This document shows, piece by piece, positions 16,957-25,957 of a stretch of DNA of 64,000 nucleotides (position 1 is its first letter; the number at the start of each line of letters is the position of its first letter). Position numbers and translations under genes: made by a program. The stretch is taken from positions 62,001-126,000 of the forward strand of contig NZ_VDMA02000010.1 in NCBI RefSeq assembly GCF_006334915.2, given 5' to 3'. The notes under the pieces were generated by a model, which was given only the letters and a program-made list of their open reading frames with translations, had not been told where the DNA came from and did not search any database. The DNA is from Microbispora catharanthi (GTDB lineage: Bacteria; Actinomycetota; Actinomycetes; Streptosporangiales; Streptosporangiaceae).

Positions 16957-16978
16957 ACGGCCCCCTGTCGGGGGCCGT
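16957..16978 (-). terminator. Intrinsic terminator on the minus strand with no upstream gene
   Basis: ACGGCCCCC-TGTC-GGGGGCCGT, a perfect 9-bp stem. On the minus strand it is followed by TTTCTTTTTC, a classical rho-independent form. The only sequence to its right on that strand is antisense to the NYN gene, so what it terminates is unclear. Confidence 0.65.
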
Positions 16979-17024
16979 AGAGCCCGGGGACGTAGCCGCG
17001 GGCGCGGTGACTCCATGTTAGGAG

Positions 17025-17678
17025 ATGATGGCGGTGAGCGACAACCCCGTTCCCCAAGTCGTGCGTGTCGGGGTCTACGTCGACGGGTTCAATCTCTACT
17101 ACGGGCTGCGCTCCCTACGGGGGCGGCGCTATCTCTGGCTCGATCTACGGGCGCTGGCCCTGCGGCTGCTGAGGACCGGGCAGACGCTGACCGCCGTCCG
17201 CTACTTCACCGCTCCCGTCCGAGGCGACGCTCGTGCCCTCGCCTGCCAGCAGACCTATCAGGCGGCCCTGGAGACCCTGGGGGTCGAGGTGGTGCTCGGG
17301 CGTTTCCAGGAGCAGCGGGCCTCCTGCCGGGCCTGCGGCGTCTCCTGGCGGACCTACGAGGAGAAGCAGTCCGACGTCGCCCTGGCCGCCGCCATGGTCG
17401 GCGACGTCGCGCTCGACCTGGTCGACACAGTGCTGCTGCTGTCGGCGGACTCCGATCTGTGCGCGGCCATCGAGGCGGTGCGCGAGGTGGACGCCCGGCG
17501 CGGCGGCAAGACCCGGGTCGTCACCGTCTTCCCGCCCGGCAGGCGCTCGGACGGCCTGCGCCTCGCGAGCGACGCCTGGTTTCCCCTCGGCGAGGCGCTC
17601 ATCCGGCAGTCGCAGCTGCCCGGCTTCGTGCCCGGCCGCGACGGCGCGCGCTACCACCGGCCGGCCCACTGGTCCTGA
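17025..17678 (+). CDS. NYN-domain protein (PIN-like RNase fold)
   Basis: A 217-residue NYN-domain protein. Acidic metal-binding residues appear in GVYVDGFNLYYGLR near residue 17, EEKQSDVALAAAMVGDV near 113 and LLLSADSDL near 139. NYN proteins are PIN-like, often with ribonuclease activity or a role in RNA turnover. CRACG near residue 102 may form half of a zinc site. Several starts compete: ATG 17025, ATG 17028 and GTG 17034, with AGGAG at 17019-17023; the latter two are better spaced. It stands alone, flanked by the minus-strand terminator and convergent fprA. Confidence 0.8.
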   Translation: MMAVSDNPVPQVVRVGVYVDGFNLYYGLRSLRGRRYLWLDLRALALRLLRTGQTLTAVRYFTAPVRGDARALACQQTYQAALETLGVEVVLGRFQEQRASCRACGVSWRTYEEKQSDVALAAAMVGDVALDLVDTVLLLSADSDLCAAIEAVREVDARRGGKTRVVTVFPPGRRSDGLRLASDAWFPLGEALIRQSQLPGFVPGRDGARYHRPAHWS

Positions 17679-17700
17679 CCAGGACTCCCCCGAGGACGCG

Positions 17701-17734
17701 ACACCCGTCAGGACCCGACACCCGTCAGGACGGG
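17701..17734. repeat. 17-bp tandem repeat, two copies
   Basis: ACACCCGTCAGGACCCG and ACACCCGTCAGGACGGG, head to tail, between the convergent NYN and fprA genes; the fprA stop lies inside the second copy. Slippage product or terminator element. Confidence 0.55.
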
Positions 17735-19047
17735 CCCCCCGGCCGGGCGAGCCGGCCGCACGCGCCCAGCATCGCGTCCCTGCCCACCAGCTTCACCCGT
17801 TCGCCCCTGCTCAGGCTGCCGGCCAGCGAGGCCTCCGCGGCCTCGATCGCGAGCCAGTCCTCGTACGTCACCGGGCTCAGCCCGCGCGCGGCGAGCAGGT
17901 CGTCCAGCCGGGCGGTCGCGGTTCCCGGCACCGCTTCGGCGAGCAGCGTGCGCACGGTCTCGGCGGCGTCGGACTTGTTCGTCCCGATCACGCCCGTCGG
18001 CCCCCGCTTGAGCCAGCCCGCGACGTACTGCCGGTCCGCCGCCTTGCCGGCGACGTTCGGCACCGTCATCGACCCCGGGTCGAACGGCACCCCGGGCAGC
18101 GCCACGCTCTGGTAGCCCACCGAGCGCATCACCATGTCCGCCGGGATCGTCTCGAAGTCGCCGGTCCCGACGACCCGCCCGTTCTCCAGCCGGGTCCGCT
18201 CCAGCCGCACGCCCTCGACCCGGGACACGCCGAGGATCTCCACGGGACGCAGCCAGAAGCGCACCTCCAGGCGGCGGGGCCGGTCGGCCGTCTTGCGCTC
18301 CGACCACGACCGCAGCACGTCCACATTGCCCCTGACCTGCCGCGACAGCGTGGTCATGTCGGCGACCGCGACCTCGTCCGGGAAGGTGAGGACGTCGGCG
18401 TTCAGCAGCTCGCCGAGCTCGCGCAGCTCCTTCAGGGTGAATTTCGCGTGCTCGGGGCCGCGCCTGCCGACCATGTGGACGCGCTTCACCTTGGAGGCGG
18501 CCAGCCGGTCGAGCACCTCCTCGGGCACGTCGGTGCCGCGCAGCTCGTCGGCCGTCTTGGCCATGATCCGCACCACGTCCACGGCGACGTTGCCGACGCC
18601 GATGACGACGACCTCCTCCGCGTCGAGGGAGAAGGCGTCCGGCGGTACGTCGGGATGGCCGCAGTACCAGTTGACGAAGTCGGTCGCCGCGACGCTGCCC
18701 GGCAGGTCCTCGCCCGGGACGCCGAGGTGCCTGTCGACCATCGCCCCTGTGCAGTAGACGACGGCGTCGTAGCAGGACAGCAGGTCGTCCACCGAGAGGT
18801 CCGCGCCCAGCTCGACGCCGCCCAGGAAGCGCACCCCCGGAGTCTCCAGCACCCTTCGCAGGTAGCCGGCGATCGACTTGATCGACGTGTGGTCGGGGGC
18901 CACGCCGTACCGGACGAGCCCGTACGGCGTCGGCAGGCGTTCGAGGACGTCCACCTCGACGGGGTCGTGCGACTGTTTGACCAGTGCCTCGGCCGTGTAG
19001 ATGCCGGCCGGGCCCGACCCGACGATCGCGACGCGCAGTGTCACCAT
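17725..19047 (-). CDS. fprA: Ferredoxin-NADP+ reductase, FprA/adrenodoxin reductase type
   Basis: A 440-residue flavoenzyme. The FAD motif VAIVGSGPAGIYTAEAL is at residues 6-22, followed by PTPYGLVRYGVAPDH; a second dinucleotide motif, VVIGVGNVAVDV, is near 148, and GWLKRGPTGVIGTNKSDA near 353. These are diagnostic for adrenodoxin-reductase-like FprA of mycobacteria, which moves electrons from NADPH to ferredoxins feeding cytochromes P450 or Fe-S enzymes. Length is normal. No ferredoxin is adjacent; one would be expected elsewhere. Confidence 0.9.
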   Translation of the reverse strand: MVTLRVAIVGSGPAGIYTAEALVKQSHDPVEVDVLERLPTPYGLVRYGVAPDHTSIKSIAGYLRRVLETPGVRFLGGVELGADLSVDDLLSCYDAVVYCTGAMVDRHLGVPGEDLPGSVAATDFVNWYCGHPDVPPDAFSLDAEEVVVIGVGNVAVDVVRIMAKTADELRGTDVPEEVLDRLAASKVKRVHMVGRRGPEHAKFTLKELRELGELLNADVLTFPDEVAVADMTTLSRQVRGNVDVLRSWSERKTADRPRRLEVRFWLRPVEILGVSRVEGVRLERTRLENGRVVGTGDFETIPADMVMRSVGYQSVALPGVPFDPGSMTVPNVAGKAADRQYVAGWLKRGPTGVIGTNKSDAAETVRTLLAEAVPGTATARLDDLLAARGLSPVTYEDWLAIEAAEASLAGSLSRGERVKLVGRDAMLGACGRLARPGGPS

Positions 19048-19155
19048 GGCCTCCAGCAGCGGCGTCTTCAGCGGCGATTCTTCACCATAGGAGGGCGTGC
19101 GGCCAGGACCACGGGGAAACCGGCCGCGGCGAGGGCGTGTCGCCGCGGCGGGCGG

Positions 19156-21459
19156 TCACCATCCGCGGTCTCTGATGACCACCGATTGTGCGTTGCCGGT
19201 GGCCTGGTCGATGGCGTGAACGCTCAGCACGCCGTTGGCGTCGATGTCGAAGGTGACCTCGATCCGCGGTACGCCGTGCGGCGCCGGGGGGATGCCGGTC
19301 AGTTCGAAGGTGGCCAGCTTCCTGTTGTCCGCCGCGATCTCGCGCTCGCCCTGGTGAACCTGGATCTGCACGGACGGCTGGTTGTCCTCGGCGGTGGTGA
19401 AGATCTCCGAGCGCTTCGTCGGGATCGTCGTGTTGCGCTCGATGATCCTGGTGAAGACGCCGCCCTTGGTCTCGAGACCCACGGAGATCGGCAGAACGTC
19501 GAAGAGGAAGCCGGGGGTCTCCCCCCGGAGCATCCCGGCATGCAGTGCGGCGCCGATCGAAACGACCTCGTCCGGGTTGACACCCCCTTCGGGCTTCCTG
19601 CCGGTCAGCTCCGCGACCAGGCCGGACACGGCCGGCATACGGGTCGAGCCGCCGACCAGGATCACCCGGTCGATCTCGGAGACCCTGATCCCCGCGTCCT
19701 TGACGACCTGGTGGAAGGGGCCCTTGCAGCGCTCGAGCAGGTCCGCGGTGATCCGCTGGAACTTCGCCCGGGTCAGCTTCTCCTCCAGGTGCAGCGGACC
19801 CTCGGAGGAGGCGGTGATGTAGGGCAGGCTGATCGTGGTCTCGGTCTGGGCCGAAAGCTCGATCTTGGCCTTCTCCGCCGCCTCGCGCAGGCGCTGGAGG
19901 ACCATTGCGTCCCGCGACAGGTCCACGCCGTGGGCGCGCTTGAAACGGGTCACCAGCTCGTCGACGATCCGCTGGTCCCAGTCGTCCCCACCGAGCCGGT
20001 TGTCACCGCTGGTGGCCTTGACCTCGACGAGATCGAGCCGGTCCGAGTCGTCGAGGACGTACACCTCGAGGAGGGACACGTCGAGGGTGCCGCCGCCGAG
20101 ATCGAAGACCAGGACGAGCTGTTCCTGGTCGGTGCCATGGTCCGCGCAGTAGACCAGGGCCGCGGAGCTGGGCTCGTTGACGATGCGCAGCACGTTGAGA
20201 CCCGCGCTTCGTCCGGCCTCCTTGGTGGCCTGCCGCTGGGCGTCGTCGAAGTACGCCGGGACGGTGACGACCGCGTCGGTGACCGTCTCACCCAGGTATG
20301 CCTCCGCGTCCTGCTTGAGCTTGCGCAGGACGAACGCGCTGATCTGCTGGGGCGTGAGCCTCTTGCCGTCGATCTCGACGGTCCAGTCCGTGCCCATGTG
20401 GCGCTTGACCGAGCGGATGGTCCTGCCGACGTTGGTCACCGCCTGCCGCTTGGCGACCTCGCCGACGAGAACCTCCCCGTTCTTCGCGAACGCGACCACC
20501 GACGGGGTGGTCCGCGACCCCTGCCCGTTCATGACGACCACGGGTGTCCCGCCCTCGACGACCGAGACGACGGAGTTGGTCGTGCCCAGGTCGATGCCGA
20601 CGTAGCGTCCGGTGGGAGTGGCCCGGGAGGAAGAGGCCTGCGGTTCGGTCCTGACCGAGTGCACGGGCTCCCGCGCCGTCGGGACGGGCGAGGCGGGACC
20701 GGACGGTCCGCGGGCGCTCCGGAGGCTCCATTGGCGGTTGCGCACCAGGCCGATGCGGTCGCCGTTGTCGTACTGGCTGGACCTCGGCTCGGGCATGCCC
20801 TGTTTGAGGAGATTTAGCCGAACTATATGTGCTATGTCCGAGAGGGCGAGATATTCGCTCGTGGTCGAAATCCCTTCTCGCAGCACGCGGAGGAGTTGGC
20901 CGGTGAACACGGTGTTCCGCTCTCCGGGAAGAGCCAGCGACAGGGCGTTCTTCGCGGATGAGGTCATCACGTACGCGTTGGTCCGGCTGATCTGGGCGTC
21001 GAGAAACGACGCGTTGTCGGCCATTCCATGCGCCATGCCGCTGTAACAGCAATCCAGGATCACCACCGCGTTGAGGCAGCGGCGTGTCCGGATGAGGTGG
21101 CTCACGTCCGAATACACGACGCTGCGGTACGGCTTGTCCATGGTGGTCGTGGAGAGGGTCAGGCGTAATTCCTGGAAGGTGCGAGAGCCGTGCCCGGCGT
21201 AATAGATGATGGCGGTGTCGTTCGCCTTACGGGTCGCCTCCGCGATTGCGTCGAGCACGTCGCCGCCGTCCCGGGGGTCGAGCAGGGTGGTGCAGTTCTC
21301 CTCCGGGAGCCCCCAGAGCTCCGGATCGGTGAGAGTCTGCCGCAGGTCGGCCACGTTGGCGCGGACCGCGGGCAGCGGGGGCCACTCCTGGGGGTCCGCG
21401 TAGTCGGCGACACCGATCAGCACCGCTCGGGAGGCCCGCGGATCGGGATGGTAGATCAT
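19156..21459 (-). CDS. Caspase (peptidase C14)-Hsp70 fusion protein
   Basis: A 767-residue fusion. Residues 1-240 form a caspase-like domain: AIIYYAGHG supplies His90 and [10 protein letters not shown] supplies Cys138 (DCC, as in caspases and paracaspases). Residues 240-285 are a Ser/Pro linker. Residues 286-767 are Hsp70: [19 protein letters not shown], the [15 protein letters not shown] phosphate loop, [11 protein letters not shown], the hydrophobic linker region [18 protein letters not shown], then a beta substrate-binding domain. The protein ends at VVIRDRGW, so the helical lid of DnaK is absent. The ATG overlaps the EACC1-like stop (ATGA). A proteolytic effector controlled by a peptide-sensing Hsp70 is the natural reading, as inference. 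Confidence 0.92.
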   Translation of the reverse strand: MIYHPDPRASRAVLIGVADYADPQEWPPLPAVRANVADLRQTLTDPELWGLPEENCTTLLDPRDGGDVLDAIAEATRKANDTAIIYYAGHGSRTFQELRLTLSTTTMDKPYRSVVYSDVSHLIRTRRCLNAVVILDCCYSGMAHGMADNASFLDAQISRTNAYVMTSSAKNALSLALPGERNTVFTGQLLRVLREGISTTSEYLALSDIAHIVRLNLLKQGMPEPRSSQYDNGDRIGLVRNRQWSLRSARGPSGPASPVPTAREPVHSVRTEPQASSSRATPTGRYVGIDLGTTNSVVSVVEGGTPVVVMNGQGSRTTPSVVAFAKNGEVLVGEVAKRQAVTNVGRTIRSVKRHMGTDWTVEIDGKRLTPQQISAFVLRKLKQDAEAYLGETVTDAVVTVPAYFDDAQRQATKEAGRSAGLNVLRIVNEPSSAALVYCADHGTDQEQLVLVFDLGGGTLDVSLLEVYVLDDSDRLDLVEVKATSGDNRLGGDDWDQRIVDELVTRFKRAHGVDLSRDAMVLQRLREAAEKAKIELSAQTETTISLPYITASSEGPLHLEEKLTRAKFQRITADLLERCKGPFHQVVKDAGIRVSEIDRVILVGGSTRMPAVSGLVAELTGRKPEGGVNPDEVVSIGAALHAGMLRGETPGFLFDVLPISVGLETKGGVFTRIIERNTTIPTKRSEIFTTAEDNQPSVQIQVHQGEREIAADNRKLATFELTGIPPAPHGVPRIEVTFDIDANGVLSVHAIDQATGNAQSVVIRDRGW

Positions 21460-21824
21460 TTCTCCCTTGATTTCGGCTCGGTGAGGTCGAGTTCGCGCAG
21501 CAGCTCGATGATCTGCCGCGGATCCCTGGCGGATTTGGCGTCCACTTCCACCGTCCGGTCGCCGTTGGAGATTCTCACGGTGATTCCCGAGGGGCGGCCG
21601 CGGAGCCAGCCGAAGACGCCCTCGACCACCGCGACGCCGGCGCCGCCCGTGGTGAACGCCACGAGGAGAGTCTCGGTTATCGGTCCCATCCCGCCTGCCG
21701 GCAGGCTTGTGCGGCTTTCTATGGTCGCGCCTCGAAGCGCGTCGTCAATGAGCAGATCTTCCCGTAAGGACTCCAGCTCGACGCCTGTCGATTCGGGTGC
21801 GGTGAGCTCGATGGTGAGATTCAC
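21456..21824 (-). CDS. EACC1-like effector-associated small protein
   Basis: About 122 residues from the GTG at 21824, matching the family form M-N-L-T-I-E-L. The order of features ([18 protein letters not shown], a Gly/Ala-rich helix [20 protein letters not shown], then [16 protein letters not shown]) fits the effector-associated constant component 1 family. EACC1 was defined by comparative genomics as a constant partner of caspase-, trypsin- and other effectors in bacterial conflict systems. It is coupled by ATGA to the caspase-Hsp70 gene. A TTG at 21860 would add 12 residues with no homology to the family. The upstream promoter fits a leaderless mRNA starting at the GTG. Molecular role unknown. 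Confidence 0.75.
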   Translation of the reverse strand: MNLTIELTAPESTGVELESLREDLLIDDALRGATIESRTSLPAGGMGPITETLLVAFTTGGAGVAVVEGVFGWLRGRPSGITVRISNGDRTVEVDAKSARDPRQIIELLRELDLTEPKSREK

Positions 21825-21830
21825 GATGCA

Positions 21831-21860
21831 AGTATCGGCATGCCGCGCAGAGTGGCGCAA
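21831..21860 (-). promoter_or_regulatory. Candidate leaderless promoter of the EACC1-caspase-Hsp70 operon
   Basis: On the minus strand TTGCGC (21855-21860) and GATACT (21831-21836) are 18 bp apart, and GATACT lies 6 bp before the GTG start at 21824. This fits a sigma-70-like promoter whose transcript begins at the start codon. No ribosome site is present, which agrees. Confidence 0.5.
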
Positions 21861-22106
21861 TGAGCGGAGAAACAGGCCGCGTCCGCGATTCTCCGGCGTG
21901 GGCCGGGGCCGCTCATTTCCTCCATATCCCCGCGAACCTCCCGGGGCTCCCGCGCCTCGCGGGGAGGCTGCGGGGGTTTGCGGCGACCCGGCCGCGGGGG
22001 TTGCGGCGACCAGGCGGCCGCGATCAAAGTGATGCCCGTGGGCAGTGGGGCTAAAAGACGGGGAAACCCGCGGACGAGAAGGCCGGGCGGTGGCACCCTC
22101 CCTGAC

Positions 22107-22637
22107 ATGAGGGGACTCCGCGGGGGGCGGGACGAGCCCGGGGCCTCACCGGCCACGGCGTACGGCCCGCAGAACGGTCAAGACGACGGCGACGCGCCGT
22201 CGCCGCACGGCTCGGGGCCGGACGGGCTCAGGTATGAGGCGCTGGGGCGGGTCATGGCAGCCCTGTCCGGCGAGGCAGAGACGTTGGAAGCGTGCCGCGA
22301 CCTCACGTGGTGGCGGGGCACCGACCGCTCCTGGCACATCGAGTGGCGCGACGGCCCGTACGCCGCCGAGGTGGCGGCGCTGCTCCTGGAACGGATCGGC
22401 GAGCCGGGCCCGGACGCCGTGCGGGCGGCGCCCGCGGGCCCGGCGACCACGTCGACCGCGATGCTGAACGTGATGGGCGTCACCTTCGTGCTGCGGGCCA
22501 TCGACCCGTTCGGCATGGAGCGGCTGCGGACCAGGCCCGGCCTGTGGCGGCTGTCGGCGGCGCTGGACGGCCCGGCAGGCCCCGTGGGCATGGGCGGGCG
22601 GTCCCGTCAGCACTGGGAGGAACTGCTCGGCGGCTGA
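22107..22637 (+). CDS. Hypothetical protein
   Basis: A 176-residue protein of unrecognised family. The first 40 residues are Gly/Pro/Asp-rich and probably disordered. The rest has a plausible alpha/beta pattern with conserved-looking segments [28 protein letters not shown] and [20 protein letters not shown], and ends [12 protein letters not shown]. No signal peptide or transmembrane segment. It lies between the divergent EACC1 operon and proS; a link to either is not shown. The ATG at 22107 is the first start giving this body; an earlier ATG at 21978 runs through repeat-rich DNA. Confidence 0.62.
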   Translation: MRGLRGGRDEPGASPATAYGPQNGQDDGDAPSPHGSGPDGLRYEALGRVMAALSGEAETLEACRDLTWWRGTDRSWHIEWRDGPYAAEVAALLLERIGEPGPDAVRAAPAGPATTSTAMLNVMGVTFVLRAIDPFGMERLRTRPGLWRLSAALDGPAGPVGMGGRSRQHWEELLGG

Positions 22638-22741
22638 CATCGGCGGGCCGATATCGGCTCGCCCGTCGTTTACGTGAGGCGGTGGGGCCCCCGGAGTCGA
22701 TAGCCTTGGGAGCACATCGTCTTCGTCTCGTCTCTCCGGTC

Positions 22742-22803
22742 GTCTCCGAGGGTCCGCGAGGAGATCCGCATCTCGCTTCCCGAGGAGGCGCCGCGGACGA
22801 GAC
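22742..22803 (+). promoter_or_regulatory. Structured proS leader
   Basis: GTCTC then GTCCGCG (after a 5-nt bulge) pair with CGCGGAC and GAGAC, a 12-bp stem. Inside it lies a small GAGAT-CCGC-ATCTC hairpin. The element ends 11 bp before the proS ribosome site AAGGAG, downstream of a TAGCCT -10 box at 22701-22706. It could act as an attenuator or translational control structure. It does not show T-box landmarks that I recognise. Confidence 0.5.
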
Positions 22804-22825
22804 CTCTCACGAGCAAGGAGTAGCC

Positions 22826-24568
22826 GTGCTGCTGCGTATGTCGACCCTGTTCCTGCGCACCCTGCGTGAGGATCCGGCGGACGCGGAAGTGCCGAGCCAC
22901 AAGCTGCTCGTCCGCGCCGGCTACATCCGCCGCGTCGCGCCCGGCATCTACTCCTGGCTGCCGCTCGGCAAGATCGTGCTGGAGAACGTCGCGCGGGTCG
23001 TGCGGGAGGAGATGGACCGGATGGGCGCGCAGGAGGTGCTGTTCCCCGCGCTGCTGCCCCGGGACTTCTACGAGCCCACGGGCCGCTGGACCGAGTACGG
23101 CGACACGCTGTTCCGGCTGAAGGACCGCAAGGGCGCCGACTACCTCCTCGGGCCGACCCACGAGGAGATGTTCACCGACATGGTGAAGGGGGAGTACTCC
23201 TCCTACAAGGACTATCCCGTCACCCTCTATCAGATCCAGACCAAATACCGCGACGAGGCCCGGCCCCGGGCGGGCATCCTGCGGGGCCGCGAGTTCGTCA
23301 TGAAGGACTCCTACTCCTTCGACCTCGACGACGACGGCCTGAAGCGGTCCTACGAGATGCACCGCGAGGCGTACATCCGCATCTTCGAGCGTCTCGGCAT
23401 CGACTACCGGATCTGCTTCGCGATGTCGGGAGCGATGGGCGGGTCGGCCTCCGAGGAGTTCCTCGCCCCCTGCCCGACCGGTGAGGACACCTTCGTGGCC
23501 TGCCACAACTGCGGCTACGCGGCCAACGCCGAGGCCGTCGTCACGCCCGCGCCGCCCGCGGTCACCGCCACGCAGCCGCCCATGCAGGTGCTCGACACGC
23601 CCGACACCCCGACGATCGAGTCGCTCGTCTCGTACGTCAACGAGCGCCACAGCCTCGGCATCACCGCCGCCGACACGCTGAAGAACCTCGTCGTCAAGGT
23701 CCGCACGCCGGGCTCCGACGAGATCAAGACGGTGATCATCGGCGTGCCCGGCGACCGCGAGGTCGACTTCAAGCGCCTGGAGGCGGCGCTCTCGCCCGGC
23801 GTGCCGGAGATCTTCGAGGCCGAGGACTTCGCCCGCCACCCCGGCCTGGTGCGCGGCTACATCGGCCCTCAGGTGCTCAGGGACCTGGGGATCACCTACC
23901 TGGTCGACCCGCGCGTGGTGGACGGCTCGGCCTGGGTGACGGGCGCCAACGAGCCGGGCAGGCACGCCGCGCACGTGGTCGCGGGCCGCGACTTCCAGCC
24001 CGACGGCACGATCGAGGCCGCCGAGGTGCGGGCGGGCGACTCCTGCCCCCGCTGCGCGCACCCGCTGTCGATCGACCGGGGCATCGAGATCGGCCACATC
24101 TTCCAGCTCGGCCGCAAGTACGCCGACGCCGCCCAGCTCGACGCGCTCGGGCCCGACGGCAAGCCCATCCGCATCACCATGGGCTCGTACGGCGTCGGCG
24201 TGTCCCGGGCGGTGGCCGTGCTCGCCGAGCAGCGCCACGACGAGCTGGGCCTGGTGTGGCCCAGGGAGGTGGCGCCCGCCGACGTGCACATCGTGGGCAC
24301 CGGCAAGGAGAACCAGATCGAGGTCGCCAGCACGCTCGCCGAGACCCTCGAGGCGCGGGGGCTGCGGGTGCTCGTGGACGACCGTCCCGGTGTGTCGCCC
24401 GGCGTCAAGTTCAAGGACTCCGAGCTGCTCGGCCTGCCCACCGTGCTGATCGTCGGCCGGGGCCTGGCCAACGGCGTGGTCGAGCTGCGCGACCGGGTCA
24501 CCGGGACCAAGGAGGAGATCCCGCTGGACGAGGCCGTCGAGCGGGTGCTGGCCGCCTGCCGGGCCTGA
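22826..24568 (+). CDS. proS: Prolyl-tRNA synthetase, bacterial type
   Basis: A 580-residue class II synthetase charging tRNA-Pro. Landmarks: ROMAN-type motif 1 around [17 protein letters not shown] near residue 58, motif 2 as [21 protein letters not shown] near 144, an inserted editing domain about 225-395 that clears Ala-tRNA-Pro, and motif 3 [17 protein letters not shown] near 453. The C-terminal anticodon-binding domain is VHIVGTG onward. The GTG at 22826 has AAGGAG 5 bp upstream; the ATG at 22838 is less well placed. The cluster order matches other actinobacteria, where proS precedes the rimP-nusA-infB block. Confidence 0.96.
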   Translation: MLLRMSTLFLRTLREDPADAEVPSHKLLVRAGYIRRVAPGIYSWLPLGKIVLENVARVVREEMDRMGAQEVLFPALLPRDFYEPTGRWTEYGDTLFRLKDRKGADYLLGPTHEEMFTDMVKGEYSSYKDYPVTLYQIQTKYRDEARPRAGILRGREFVMKDSYSFDLDDDGLKRSYEMHREAYIRIFERLGIDYRICFAMSGAMGGSASEEFLAPCPTGEDTFVACHNCGYAANAEAVVTPAPPAVTATQPPMQVLDTPDTPTIESLVSYVNERHSLGITAADTLKNLVVKVRTPGSDEIKTVIIGVPGDREVDFKRLEAALSPGVPEIFEAEDFARHPGLVRGYIGPQVLRDLGITYLVDPRVVDGSAWVTGANEPGRHAAHVVAGRDFQPDGTIEAAEVRAGDSCPRCAHPLSIDRGIEIGHIFQLGRKYADAAQLDALGPDGKPIRITMGSYGVGVSRAVAVLAEQRHDELGLVWPREVAPADVHIVGTGKENQIEVASTLAETLEARGLRVLVDDRPGVSPGVKFKDSELLGLPTVLIVGRGLANGVVELRDRVTGTKEEIPLDEAVERVLAACRA

Positions 24569-24583
24569 TCGCCGCGGACACAG

Positions 24584-24616
24584 GGCGCCGCCGTCCCCCA
24601 TGGGGGCGGCGGCGCC
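24584..24616. terminator. Bidirectional terminator between proS and DUF4439 gene
   Basis: A near-perfect stem, GGCGCCGCCG..CCCCC against GGGGG..CGGCGGCGCC with a single T bulge, lies 15 bp after the proS stop and 65 bp after the convergent gene's stop. Confidence 0.75.
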
Positions 24617-24681
24617 GCCTTTCCCGGGAGCCGCTCCTTGTGCGGGAGCCGCTCACGGCCGTGGGTCGCGGCCCGCGCCGT

Positions 24682-25269
24682 CTACTGGCCGTCCGGCGCG
24701 GACGGCTCCGGCTGGGCCTCCTGGCCGGGTGCGCCGGCGGACCCCGCCGGCCCCGAGGAGGCCGCCGACGGGGACTCGGCCCCCGGAGTGGGGATGGCGA
24801 CGTCGAAGTCGGCACCGGCTCGGTCCATGCCCGGGAAGGGGCCGATCTTCGGCTGCCAGCCGTACGCCCGGGTCGCGCACTCCTGCGCGGCCAGCGCGGC
24901 GATCCGCCGCAGCGCCGGGTCGCGGTCGGCGGCGAGCTCCAGGTAGGCGGTGGTCACCCGCTGCTCCACCAGCACGGCCAGGCGCACCGCGTCGGCCGGT
25001 CCGCGCACCTCGAAGGGCAGGCGGTAGGTGGGGCCGGGCTCGGCGGGCGTCCCGCCCCGCTGCGTGATGAGCGTGCGGAGCTGGTCGCGCCGTGCCCGGT
25101 GGGCGTCGAACCCCGCGGTGGCGCGCCTGAGCAGCGCGCCGCTCGTCTTCCCGCCGATCACCCCGTACGCGTACACGGCGGCGTGCTCGGCGGACAGGGC
25201 CCGGCCGAGCGCGTCGCCGACCGGTGCCCCGGTCGGCGCTCGGGCGGGCTCGGCCGAGGTCTCAGTCAC
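24682..25269 (-). CDS. DUF4439 ferritin-like protein
   Basis: A 195-residue protein. The ferritin-like four-helix region (about residues 18-150) includes ALSAEHAAVYAYGVIGG near 24-40 and LVEQRVTTAYLELAADRD near 97-114, each supplying Glu/His that could bind a metal. The C-terminal 40 residues are Ser/Pro/Gly/Glu-rich and disordered. Members are actinobacterial and uncharacterised. The start overlaps the stop of the upstream lipoprotein gene by 8 bp, so the pair is coupled. The same two-gene set is commonly seen next to rimP in this group. Confidence 0.8.
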   Translation of the reverse strand: MTETSAEPARAPTGAPVGDALGRALSAEHAAVYAYGVIGGKTSGALLRRATAGFDAHRARRDQLRTLITQRGGTPAEPGPTYRLPFEVRGPADAVRLAVLVEQRVTTAYLELAADRDPALRRIAALAAQECATRAYGWQPKIGPFPGMDRAGADFDVAIPTPGAESPSAASSGPAGSAGAPGQEAQPEPSAPDGQ

Positions 25270-25759
25270 GCACCCTCCCCAGGGCGACGACGTGGACGGC
25301 CTCGCACGCGCCGATGCTCGCCAGGAGCTGGGCGAGCGCGGGGGAGGCCGTGGCCATCTGCGCCGGTCGCGCCGACGCCGCGCGCCGCTCGGCGTCCCTG
25401 AGCGCCTCGACGGAGACCGCGGACGGGCGCTCCGACGGGGACGCGGAGGACGACGCCGGCGCAGGGCTCGCGGGGAACGTTCCCGTGCCGCTACCGGCGG
25501 GCAGGAGCGCGCGCAGGGCCTGCAGATGAGCCGCGTGACGCTGGCGGAACGGCTCCAGCGCGGCGGTCCGGGCGGGCAGGGCGGCGACCGCGCGCCCGTA
25601 GAGCGACACCAGTTGCTCCTTGCCCGCGATCAACGAGGTGAGCAGCACGGTCTGCGGATCCGGAGGGGCAGGCGCGGCAGGTTTGCGCGGGGCCGAGGAA
25701 CAGCCGGCCGCGGCCAGACCGGCCGCGGCGGCGGAGCCCAGCAACGCGCGTCTCGTCAC
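25262..25759 (-). CDS. Tat-type lipoprotein upstream of the DUF4439 protein
   Basis: About 165 residues from the GTG at 25759. The N-terminus TRRALLGSAAAAGLAAAGCSS has a twin-arginine pair and a lipobox (LAAAGC), so the mature protein should be a lipid-anchored extracytoplasmic protein. The body is helical, with a Pro/Ala/Ser-rich insert (residues about 95-120) and a final segment LLASIGACEAVHVVAL; it may be a ferritin-like helical bundle paired with the downstream protein. Upstream in-frame starts (25909, 25819) would bury the signal and are rejected. The 198 bp to rimP hold both promoters. Confidence 0.72.
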   Translation of the reverse strand: MTRRALLGSAAAAGLAAAGCSSAPRKPAAPAPPDPQTVLLTSLIAGKEQLVSLYGRAVAALPARTAALEPFRQRHAAHLQALRALLPAGSGTGTFPASPAPASSSASPSERPSAVSVEALRDAERRAASARPAQMATASPALAQLLASIGACEAVHVVALGRVRD

Positions 25760-25895
25760 CTGTGCCCCGCCGCTGTGTCTCACGACACAGCATCGTACGG
25801 CGCGCCGCCCACTGGTCATCGCCCGTGACCGTGATGATCGTGCACGTGTCGGATCGCCGCTCGGGTGTGGCGCTGTTTCCACCTCCCGGTGTCGA

Positions 25896-25901
25896 TAGGC
25901 T
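25896..25901 (+). promoter_or_regulatory. -10 box of the rimP-nusA-infB operon
   Basis: TAGGCT in the context GATAGGCTGTTGGC, 56 bp before the rimP ATG. It resembles the TAGCCT boxes seen before proS, dapB and the MarR gene. No good -35 is visible. Confidence 0.45.
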
Positions 25902-25957
25902 GTTGGCACATCGGGCTAGGCACACGGTCACAGCCACACGGTCATTGGGAGGTCGGC

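Noticed and set aside
13966-17016. 1016-codon minus-strand frame running from the methyltransferase across the aldolase gene
   Set aside because: Only the 13966-15400 part is real protein; the rest is off-frame to the CitE-like gene. The join is explained by the frameshift at 15393-15397.
17233-20817. Continuous plus-strand frame of about 1190 codons across NYN, fprA and Hsp70
   Set aside because: Antisense or off-frame to three recognised genes and rich in Arg/Gly/Pro, an artefact of high GC.
21821-22156. Minus-strand 111-codon frame overlapping the EACC1 start
   Set aside because: Pro/Arg-rich, no domain, out of frame with EACC1; the GTG at 21824 fits the family start instead.
22680-22830. 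T-box riboswitch before proS
   Set aside because: I see no T-box sequence or antiterminator in the leader; only a generic stem structure.
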